Below, piece after piece: positions 46,190-53,531 of a stretch of DNA of 64,000 bases. How positions within the stretch are numbered: the stretch's first letter is position 1; every line of letters starts with the position of its first letter. The stretch is taken from assembly GCA_019694975.1 (NCBI GenBank), contig JAIBAY010000006.1:1-64000 (forward strand), read 5' to 3'. This DNA is from Chitinophagales bacterium. Lineage in GTDB: Bacteria; Bacteroidota; Bacteroidia; Chitinophagales; UBA10324. Under the pieces are notes generated by a model. That model was not told the origin of the DNA. It worked only from the letters and a program-made list of their open reading frames with translations, and ran no database searches. The position numbers and the translations under genes are program-made.

Positions 46190-48475
46190 CTATTGCTTGA
46201 TTACTGTTTCAAAATAATTTTTCTCTCCGTCAAAAAGTTTAACACGGTAAATGCCTGCGGGTAAATGACCGGTATGGAGGGTGAATAGCTGTGTCCGCGA
46301 TATTTTTTGTTTCATTACAATTACCCCAAGATTATTGATAAGCGACATTTCAAACTCTTCGTTACTAACCGGCAATTGAATATGTAACAGATTTGAAAAC
46401 GGCGAAGGATAAGTCTTGAAATACCTATCTGCAGATTGATCTGCACCGGTAATCACCACTACATCAAGCGTAGTATCATAGGTTGCCGAACATCCATAAT
46501 ACTGATCAACTGTTAATGAGACGGTATAAGAACCAGCGTTGTCAAACACATGCAAGGGAATCTGTTCGGATGAAAATGTGCCATCGCCAAAATTCCAATT
46601 ATAGTCAGCACCGCTAAGAACAGGGGTGAATATGAAACTTGCAGCCGCTACCTGGTCTGTTGTAAATGTTGCATCGGGAGCTGCAATGTAATCCGCCGCC
46701 ACGGCATCATCCAGCCATTCAAAACGGCTGGCGATGAAATTTTTGAGTTCTTCGACAAAATAGGGAGGACTGGTGACACCCAACTCCGCCCATTTTTTAA
46801 AGTTGCGCTCAGCAGGTTGTTCCAGTAAATTCTGCAATGAATCAATGATCTCAAAAAATGATTCGTCTTTCATTATTTCTTCCCGCAAAGAAGTGTAACG
46901 GCAATACACTTCATTCACCCATTCGGGATCTTCGCGGAATTTACTCCACCAGAACGGAAAGGGCCAATAGGGATGCGTGATTTCCCAAACCCATCCCTGT
47001 TCTGTGCCGGGCGCAAATGCACGGTCGTAGTCCCATGGCGGGCCGATGTGAAGCTGACCGCCATCCGAAATTTTTTCCTTGTAAAGAAAAGTGCTGCGGC
47101 CGTAACTGTCGTAGTTGGCGCTGAATTCATTCACGATCATGAAGTCAATAAATGATTTCACGGAAATAAATTTCCGGTAGCCATTGACACTGTCGAGAAA
47201 CAAATTGCCATGAAGGGCATTTTCAAAACTGTCTACATATGCATGAATATAATCGAACTGCTGCGGCTGAATATCTTCGATTTGCGGTTCCACCATTTTA
47301 TAAGCAACAGGCAACTGGCAGGTTGCATAATTGATGGGAAGGTACAAGCTGTTCCAGTCGTTCGGATATCCGTTTTCATTGATTTCAATGATGTAGCCGC
47401 CCGTCAGTTCATCGCCTGCAATGTCCTCAGGTTTTAAATCAGCGATATCAACCCTGTTCTCATCGCGTTTTATTTTTTCCGTCAAGGTATAGACACCGAT
47501 GTATTCGCCATTCAGCATCACTTCACAAAACATGGTGCGCGGTGCATAGCGTCCCATTCGCCTGCTCATCTCATAGGTGATGGTGTTTTTCATCAGGCTT
47601 AGGTCGAGGTATTCGGCTTTCAGGATGAAATCATTTTCGGAAGGCAGTGCTAACAATACGGTATCAATTTCCAGGCTGTCATCATCCACGAGATCGAAGT
47701 CGTAATTTTTTTTCGGATAATACGGGCCGGTAAATCCCTGGAGCTCCATCATTATTTTTCCTACGTAGGCGTAGTCAGTATCGGTCGGATGATTCAGTAT
47801 GCCGTTGCCGTGATCGATGATCTTTATGTCTGCTGCAACCTTAGGTTCGGAAAATATTTCCTGGCCGTTGGTATTGATGAGTATCAGCGGCAGGTTGGAT
47901 TCAGTGAAGATGAAGGGAAGTGCAGGGTTATCACCGAAAGTAATCTGAAAGTTGTGCAGTGTTCCTTCATCCTGCGGATAAGTATCATTGCATTGCAGTT
48001 TCCACGTACCGTTTGGATTTTGTCCGTTGTTGATCAATCCGAGGTCACCCATGGCAGCGTACATGCCGGTGAAGGGCGCGGTGCCGGCACTGACAGGATT
48101 CGGAGAAAAATCATTGAGGCAGGTATAGATAAAATTATCGCCATCACCGCCCACGCCTGAAATCAGCAGCACTGTCGTTCCATCAGGTGAGATGAGTTTC
48201 AACTGAAGATCTGAATCCCAGGTATGTGTGATATTGAAACAAACACTTTCCAATCCGAAAGTGGTGTCAATTGCATCCGGCAGTCCGCTTACTGCGAGAT
48301 CGAATGTAACCACACTGCCATTGTCGGGTATGACCTGGTTAACGACCGTGTAATAGGTTTGTGCTGATAAGTGCAAGCCTGTAATCACTAAAGCAGCCAA
48401 CAGGGTGAAAATTTTTTTATGGTGAAGCAACGGGGGCGGTATTTTATTGAGCAGGAACAAAGTAAGTATTTCCAT
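46190..48475 (-). CDS. CotH-kinase-family T9SS cargo with P-domain and PKD domain
   Basis: 761 residues from ATG 48475; TTG 48430 (HHKKIFTLLAALVITGLHLS) would give a shorter, cleaner signal peptide. Order: a proprotein-convertase P-like domain (ITHTWDSDLQLKLISPDGT, ITFGDNP), a CotH kinase-like domain (FILKAEYLDLSLMKN, GEYIGVYTLTEKIKRDENRV, the hallmark PWDYDRAFAPG), a PKD module (YNWNFGDGTFSSEQIPLHVF), and a T9SS type-A sorting domain (YPSPFSNLLHIQL, GIYRVKLFDGEKNY). CotH proteins phosphorylate other surface proteins in spores; in Bacteroidota their targets are unknown. Single gene. Confidence 0.85.
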   Translation of the reverse strand: MEILTLFLLNKIPPPLLHHKKIFTLLAALVITGLHLSAQTYYTVVNQVIPDNGSVVTFDLAVSGLPDAIDTTFGLESVCFNITHTWDSDLQLKLISPDGTTVLLISGVGGDGDNFIYTCLNDFSPNPVSAGTAPFTGMYAAMGDLGLINNGQNPNGTWKLQCNDTYPQDEGTLHNFQITFGDNPALPFIFTESNLPLILINTNGQEIFSEPKVAADIKIIDHGNGILNHPTDTDYAYVGKIMMELQGFTGPYYPKKNYDFDLVDDDSLEIDTVLLALPSENDFILKAEYLDLSLMKNTITYEMSRRMGRYAPRTMFCEVMLNGEYIGVYTLTEKIKRDENRVDIADLKPEDIAGDELTGGYIIEINENGYPNDWNSLYLPINYATCQLPVAYKMVEPQIEDIQPQQFDYIHAYVDSFENALHGNLFLDSVNGYRKFISVKSFIDFMIVNEFSANYDSYGRSTFLYKEKISDGGQLHIGPPWDYDRAFAPGTEQGWVWEITHPYWPFPFWWSKFREDPEWVNEVYCRYTSLREEIMKDESFFEIIDSLQNLLEQPAERNFKKWAELGVTSPPYFVEELKNFIASRFEWLDDAVAADYIAAPDATFTTDQVAAASFIFTPVLSGADYNWNFGDGTFSSEQIPLHVFDNAGSYTVSLTVDQYYGCSATYDTTLDVVVITGADQSADRYFKTYPSPFSNLLHIQLPVSNEEFEMSLINNLGVIVMKQKISRTQLFTLHTGHLPAGIYRVKLFDGEKNYFETVIKQ

Positions 48476-48529
48476 TTGATCTGCAGAGATGGATGGGTTT
48501 GGATAGCGCCCGTTACAGCAGTAAGCAGA

Positions 48530-48586
48530 GGACTAAAAATCCTCATTTTACTGATTCCTGATTGAAATAAATCCGTACTAGCGTGG
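48530..48586 (+). repeat. REP-like unit, degenerate copy
   Basis: About three quarters identical to 50118-50174. Includes a mutated GGATT-AAA-AATCC core (here GGACTAAAAATCC) and the GATTGAAAxAAATCC hairpin. The two units flank the nucleotide cyclase gene. Confidence 0.5.
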
Positions 48587-48778
48587 AGAACATAGTACTC
48601 TTCATCACCTCCCATTCAGTAACATATGCACAATATGCTTATATTCCGTACAATTGAGTATAGCCTGTCAGATTCCCGGAGTCTCATTAGTCTGCACCTT
48701 TACTTTATGCTGAAGTTCCGTGTACGAGGTAAGAATTTTCACGTCCTTTATACTGATTCGATACTTTTCAGACAAACC

Positions 48779-49861
48779 ATGAAAGGAAGACCGGCAATAC
48801 GATTACGTCAATGGCTGGCTATCAGCTTCAGTACGCTGTTTGCCTCCTTGCTTTCGATACTGTATGATATTTCGATGCGGCACACTGCTGTTGCGGCACA
48901 GCTGTCACCTAGCGTATCCCTGATGCATTACATCGTGCTGAATCTTTTAGGTGCATTCATTGCCGGCGCCCTGATCGGTGCATTTATGGTTTACTATCTA
49001 CAGGACAGGCTGAGCGATAAGCCGTATGGATATTCCGTGATCATCCTGCTGGTGATCGTTATCGCAGTCATGTCGGTGATCCGTGTGCCGTATTACCTCA
49101 TCCTGGCTGCGCAGGTGACGGGCAGGCCAATCATCAGCCATGAAAATCTGAGTGTTTTCAGGAAATCATTTCACTTTGCCGATCCTGTCTACTTCATCAT
49201 TATTCCGCTGGTAGCCATGCAGCAACTCATGCTGCAGGTGTCCATTAAATTCGGACCGGGTGTGTTATGGAAGATTATCAGGGGCACCTACAATACGCCG
49301 AAGATTGAAAACAGGATTTTTATGTTTGCCGACCTGAATGATTCAACCACTATTGCAGAAACGTTAAGTGATGAACGGTATCATCAATTTCTCAGAAATT
49401 ATTTTGGCAACATCACGTATTCCATCCTTGATTATGGAGGCGAGATTTATCAATATCTCGGGGATGGCATCATCATCGTGTGGAAATATTACGGGGATGA
49501 ACGGGACCTGCAGTGCATTGATTGCTTTTATGACATGAAAAGGTTAATAGAAAAAAAGAAGGAGCAGTACCTGAAAAAATACGGCGTGGTGCCCGGATTC
49601 AAGGCAGGCATTCATTGCGGAAAAGTGGTGGTGGGTGAAATAGGAATCATCAAGCGCGACATCAGCTATTCGGGTGATGTGGTGAATACGGCATCGCGCA
49701 TTCAGGGCATGTGCAAAGAGCTGAAAAGCGAATTGCTGATTTCCAATGAACTGCTCCGGAGCTTCCCGCCTGTTTCACGGTATGAAACGCACTCCGTAGG
49801 GTCTATTCACCTGAAAGGGAAATCGAGGGAGATGGAGCTGAGTGCTGTTCGGTTGAAATGA
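48779..49861 (+). CDS. Membrane-bound class III nucleotide cyclase
   Basis: 360 residues from ATG 48779; an ORF opens at 48626 but the first 51 residues look like non-coding translation. Four membrane helices (about 10-125) precede a class III cyclase domain: MFADLNDSTTIAETL with the first metal Asp, GGEIYQYLGDGIIIVW with the second Asp, and GIHCGKVVVGEIG and ISYSGDVVNTASRIQ. The purine-specifying positions are Gln (in YQYLGD) and Ser (in ISYSGD), not the classical Lys and Asp; the ysGDvvNtaaRi form is common in bacterial cyclases. It may make cAMP or cGMP; not decided. Convergent with a second cyclase at 50208-52223. Confidence 0.85.
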   Translation: MKGRPAIRLRQWLAISFSTLFASLLSILYDISMRHTAVAAQLSPSVSLMHYIVLNLLGAFIAGALIGAFMVYYLQDRLSDKPYGYSVIILLVIVIAVMSVIRVPYYLILAAQVTGRPIISHENLSVFRKSFHFADPVYFIIIPLVAMQQLMLQVSIKFGPGVLWKIIRGTYNTPKIENRIFMFADLNDSTTIAETLSDERYHQFLRNYFGNITYSILDYGGEIYQYLGDGIIIVWKYYGDERDLQCIDCFYDMKRLIEKKKEQYLKKYGVVPGFKAGIHCGKVVVGEIGIIKRDISYSGDVVNTASRIQGMCKELKSELLISNELLRSFPPVSRYETHSVGSIHLKGKSREMELSAVRLK

Positions 49862-49991
49862 AGGGAAGAATCATTTTAGGGCTGACGAAAATTGGTGTGA
49901 TAAATATTTATGCCGTCGCTGAAATCCGCATTTACCTTATTTGGATGCAATAAAGCTGACTCCGATACCGACCGCGGGCAAAGAGGCTCCG

Positions 49992-50035
49992 GTTGTTGGT
50001 CTCAGCATCCTGCAAGCACTGTTAAGACCAACAAC
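49992..50035 (+). repeat. Hairpin repeat with GTTGTTGGTCT arms, copy 1
   Basis: GTTGTTGGTCT and AGACCAACAAC are perfect 11-base arms around a 22-base loop, followed by GGCG. A second copy lies at 52508-52551. Confidence 0.65.
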
Positions 50036-50144
50036 GGCGCCAATAAATATATAGCGGCTTTGATTGCTGCATAAGTCTTTCTACCCTTTAGGCTCTGATA
50101 AGAACTGCGCCAGTTCAGGTGGATTAAAAATCCTCATCTCATTC

Positions 50145-50170
50145 AGTCCGGATTGAAAAAAATCCGGACT
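50145..50170. terminator. Hairpin, possible bidirectional terminator
   Basis: Perfect 10-base arms AGTCCGGATT/AATCCGGACT around GAAAAA, between convergent cyclase genes. The T run expected after an intrinsic terminator is weak, so it may instead be a REP-type palindrome. Confidence 0.35.
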
Positions 50171-50207
50171 AACGGGACTAACAGGAGGCTGAACAATAAT
50201 ACACCTA

Positions 50208-52223
50208 TCATGATAGCTCCGCGAAATACATATCAATTACTCCTTTGTTTTTAGCTTCAATTTTTCCCCTGTATTCACATCTGAATCGTTCTTTTACCAA
50301 TTCATACGTGCTGCCGCTGATATTTACTTTTCCTACCTCACTGTTTTGTTCCATACGGGCGGCGGTATTTACGGTATCGCCCCAGATATCATAAGCGTAT
50401 TTCTTGAGCCCGACAATTCCGGCCACCACCGGTCCGGTATGAATTCCGATGCGTAACTCAAATGGTATTTCACCTTTCGCCTCTTTCTCTTTTTTTCGGG
50501 TGATCATAAAGTCGCGTATTTCAATGGCGGCCTTAACCATATCAATAGCATGAGTATAGCTGGAAACAGGCAAGCCACTTGCGCAGAGGTAGGCATCGCC
50601 GATGGTTTTTATCTTTTCTATCCTGTATTGCTGAATGATATTATCGAAGGCGCTGAAGCAATAATGTATTTCATCCACCAATAATTCGGCGCTTACTTTT
50701 TCACTGACGCGTGTGAAATCTTTGAAATCGGTGAACATGACGGTCACCATCGTAAACGCTTTGGCTTTAGCCCTGCCGGTAGTTTTCAGTTCTTCGGCAA
50801 CTTCGGCAGGAAGAATATTGAGCAGCAATTCTTCGCTGCGCTGTTTCTCTGCATCGCTCTTTTTTTTCTCCTTTCCAATCCTGTTTCGCTGCCGGTATAC
50901 TACTGCTAAAAATATAAGCGCGCCGGCAAGTCCTGCCGCTATGGAATTGCGGATATTGCGTTGCCGGATGTAGCTTTTTTCCTGCATTGCTTTTGCCGCG
51001 GCTTCCTTTTTATCGAACTCATACTGCATGGCGGTTTCAGTCAGCTTCTTGTCTTTCTCGGTATTAAAAACAGAATCTTTGATGGCGGCGTACATCTTAA
51101 AACTTTCCAGGGCGCCTGCGGGGTCTCCGAGCAATGCCTGTATCTCACTCAGCTTTTCATAATTGCTGAAGAGCGTATTCAACTCTCCGATTTCGCTGAG
51201 AATAGTTATGGCACTGTCTGTATAATTCCTGGCCTGTTGCAATGCCCGTGTCTTACTGCCGGCAAACAATTTATTGAGCTCTTCTCTGTTGTTGTTTTTT
51301 GCGATAGATAAATAGGTCCCTCCGATATCGCCGAGGTTTGTTGCCATGCCAATTTTAAGCCCCAGCTCTTTACTGATCTTTAATGCATTAAAATAATATT
51401 CCAGTGCTTTGGGATAATTCCTTTGATCATTATAAACGGCCCCGATATTACCGAGGTTTCTGGCTATTCCATTTTTATCGCCCAGCTCTTCACAAAGCTT
51501 CAGCGCCCTTGACTCATATTCCAATGCCTTTGGAAAATCTGCCAGGCTTCTGTATATCTCGCCGATGTTGCCGAGATTCGAAGCTATTCCGCCGGTATTT
51601 CCCAATTCTTCATCTATATCATTTGCCTTAAGCATATACTCCAGCGCTTTGTGATAATCTTCCCGGCTGTTATAAACAATACCAATATTGCCCAGTGTGC
51701 GTGCCATGCCGCTTTTGTCGCCTAATTCCTCATCAATCTTTAATGCGTTAAAATAATATTCCAGGGCTTTGGGAAAATCGGATTGATACCAGTAAACGAC
51801 GCCAAGATTGCTGAGCACTTTGGCCATTCCGGACCTGTCATTTATTTCCACGACCAGTTCGAGTGCTTTTGAAAAATAATCCAGACTTTTTGAATATTCG
51901 GACTTCCCGAAACAGTAATTTATTCCAATGGTTCTGTTGGCATTGGCAGTTCCTTTTTTCCAGTTGAGTTTTTCCGCAAGCTGCAATCCCTCATTTCCGT
52001 ATTTTAATGCAATATCAGGATCGGTTAATGTGTAATTATAACTGAGACTGATCAGCAGGTTAACCTTGCCGGTGTCATCTGTTGCTGTTTGTAGTTCGGA
52101 AAGAAGTGAATCGATCAGTGATTGTCCCTGCTTTTGCGCAAATGAAAAACCCGGGAATAAGATGATTACTAAAAAAAGCAGCAGGCACTTTTTTATAGGT
52201 TGTTCATTTACCGGCTGCACCAT
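50208..52223 (-). CDS. TPR-containing class III adenylate cyclase
   Basis: 671 residues from ATG 52223, which starts the basic N-region before a signal/anchor helix (KKCLLLFLVIILFPGFSFAQ). Residues about 50-390 carry eight or more tetratricopeptide repeats with a strongly repeated pattern (KALEYYFNALKIDEELGDK, then GMARTLGNIGIVY). A second membrane helix (IAAGLAGALIFLAVVY) and a charged linker precede the cyclase domain: VMFTDFKDFTRVSEKVS, KIKTIGDAYLCASG, RIGIHTGPVVAGIVG and YDIWGDTVNTAARM. Lys in KTIGD and Asp in YDIWGD fit adenylate specificity. The TPR part should face the periplasm and sense an unknown partner. Confidence 0.9.
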   Translation of the reverse strand: MVQPVNEQPIKKCLLLFLVIILFPGFSFAQKQGQSLIDSLLSELQTATDDTGKVNLLISLSYNYTLTDPDIALKYGNEGLQLAEKLNWKKGTANANRTIGINYCFGKSEYSKSLDYFSKALELVVEINDRSGMAKVLSNLGVVYWYQSDFPKALEYYFNALKIDEELGDKSGMARTLGNIGIVYNSREDYHKALEYMLKANDIDEELGNTGGIASNLGNIGEIYRSLADFPKALEYESRALKLCEELGDKNGIARNLGNIGAVYNDQRNYPKALEYYFNALKISKELGLKIGMATNLGDIGGTYLSIAKNNNREELNKLFAGSKTRALQQARNYTDSAITILSEIGELNTLFSNYEKLSEIQALLGDPAGALESFKMYAAIKDSVFNTEKDKKLTETAMQYEFDKKEAAAKAMQEKSYIRQRNIRNSIAAGLAGALIFLAVVYRQRNRIGKEKKKSDAEKQRSEELLLNILPAEVAEELKTTGRAKAKAFTMVTVMFTDFKDFTRVSEKVSAELLVDEIHYCFSAFDNIIQQYRIEKIKTIGDAYLCASGLPVSSYTHAIDMVKAAIEIRDFMITRKKEKEAKGEIPFELRIGIHTGPVVAGIVGLKKYAYDIWGDTVNTAARMEQNSEVGKVNISGSTYELVKERFRCEYRGKIEAKNKGVIDMYFAELS

Positions 52224-52507
52224 TCGTTGAGATGCGGACAGTTGCCGGATTTTTGCCCCGCTACCGCGGAGGACAGTATGCTCGCTCATCGGTGGAGTCA
52301 CTTTTGAATTTTATTTTGAAATGCTTGACAGTAAATTATTTGCAATTTATAAACCCTGATTCAAATGTGAAAGATTAATCTGCCGGCCATTGAAGCACGG
52401 CACTGATGTGAATGAGTTGAAGAAGAACTGCTTTCAAAAAAAAGCTTAGATCCTGTTAACGGAGCAGATTGCCTGCCTCAGAATGTATATGAGTAAATAT
52501 GTTTCAA

Positions 52508-52551
52508 GTTGTTGGTCTGAAGCTCGCGCGGGCTTTGTGAAGACTAACAAC
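52508..52551 (+). repeat. Hairpin repeat with GTTGTTGGTCT arms, copy 2
   Basis: GTTGTTGGTCT and AGACTAACAAC (one mismatch, still G-T pairing) around a 22-base loop, followed by GGCAG. Same structure and spacing as 49992-50035. It lies in the gap between the TPR cyclase and the RAYT gene (52224-52754), which otherwise holds nothing recognisable. Confidence 0.65.
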
Positions 52552-52754
52552 GGCAGCAAGGTTCCATTCAACGAGCTAAATAAAATCACAGATTGCAGTT
52601 CCATATTGAAAATCCGGATGCTCAGGAGGCCGGGATTAATGGCTCCCCAACAACGATATCATCCTTTCTCAAATGATTCAATAATGAGACTACTTCATTT
52701 AGATGTGCATTGCTTGAGCAACATTCATATTAGTGGAATATATATAAATATGTT

Positions 52755-53396
52755 ATGCGCAAATTCAAAAACAAATACCGGATCCCATCGTCGCGATTGC
52801 AGCATTGGAATTATGGTTTACCAGGATCATATTTCATTACCATCTGCACGAAAGACCGTAAAAAATATTTTGGGGAAATAGAAGACGGTGAAATGCATCT
52901 ACATGAATTAGTAAGGATTGCACATGCGGAATGGGCAAGAACACCGGAAATACGACCTGATATGAATTTGACGTTGAATTCATTTCAGGTGATGCCGAAT
53001 CATTTTCATGGGATTTTGATGATTGGGGAAAATAAATTCAACACCTCTGAAAAAAAACAAATAATGTCTGGTAGAGACGCCATACATGGCGTTTCTACAT
53101 CGGATATTCCGCACGATGGTGGAATAAAAGACGCCATGCATAACCTCTCTACGGGCGCTAAATTCAACGAATTGCCGAAAAACCAATTCGGACCACAATC
53201 CAAAAATTTAGGTTCTGTTAATCGTGGTTTCAAATCATCGGTGACTATCTACGCCCGCAATCACCATATTGAATTTGATTGGCAGGAGCGATTTCAAGAT
53301 CATATCATCCGCAATTACCTTGAATATGTTCGGATTTCCACATATATCATCAACAACCCTATAAAATGGAAGGAGGATAAATTCTTTTATGATTGA
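52755..53396 (+). CDS. RAYT (REP-associated tyrosine transposase) with in-frame REP palindromes
   Basis: 213 residues. Y1/HUH transposase of the IS200/REP group: PGSYFITICTKDRKKYFGEI, then QVMPNHFHGILMIGE with the His-x-His metal ligands, and a C-terminal helix with EYVRISTYIINNPIKWKEDK where the catalytic Tyr lies. Residues about 93-150 form a low-complexity insert that encodes the palindrome repeats (SGRDAIHGVSTSD, KDAMHNLSTGA). Further copies of the same palindrome follow the gene. Such proteins are thought to cut and mobilise their matching REP hairpins, although here part of the repeat has become coding sequence. Start ATG 52755. Confidence 0.85.
   Translation: MRKFKNKYRIPSSRLQHWNYGLPGSYFITICTKDRKKYFGEIEDGEMHLHELVRIAHAEWARTPEIRPDMNLTLNSFQVMPNHFHGILMIGENKFNTSEKKQIMSGRDAIHGVSTSDIPHDGGIKDAMHNLSTGAKFNELPKNQFGPQSKNLGSVNRGFKSSVTIYARNHHIEFDWQERFQDHIIRNYLEYVRISTYIINNPIKWKEDKFFYD
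53071..53098. repeat. REP palindrome inside the RAYT gene
   Basis: GTAGAGACGCCAT and ATGGCGTTTCTAC are near-perfect inverse arms, translated as part of GRDAIHGVST. A decayed half copy follows at about 53130-53152 (GACGCCATGCAT, then CTCTCTAC). Confidence 0.8.
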
Positions 53397-53397
53397 T

Positions 53398-53426
53398 CGT
53401 AGAGATGCCATGCCCGGCGTCTCATC
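53398..53426. repeat. REP palindrome downstream of the RAYT gene
   Basis: CGTAGAGATGCCATG followed by CCCGGCGTCTCATC, the same palindrome family as the one inside the gene. Begins 2 bp after the stop codon. A further degenerate copy is at about 53455-53474 (CCGCCATGCCTGGCGTCT). Confidence 0.7.
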
Positions 53427-53531
53427 TTCAATAAAGTATTGATGGATTGCAAATCCGCCATGCCTGGCGTCTGCACCTCACACCATATTTATCTTTAAGT
53501 ATATTGTGTTGTAACGCCATTCCATTTTTTC

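Larger units (their letters stand above)
49862..50207. other. Gap between convergent cyclase genes, rich in repeats
   Basis: 346 bp. Holds the GTTGTTGGTCT hairpin (49992-50035), a sequence resembling the right end of the 245-bp family 2 element (about 50080-50117), a REP unit (50118-50174) with GGATT-AAA-AATCC at 50121-50133, and a perfect hairpin AGTCCGGATT-gaaaaa-AATCCGGACT at 50145-50170. No gene. Confidence 0.6.

Noticed and set aside
52483..52881. 132-codon plus-strand frame overlapping the RAYT start
   Set aside because: Different frame from the recognised transposase, runs through the GTTGTTGGTCT hairpin, and has no known motif.
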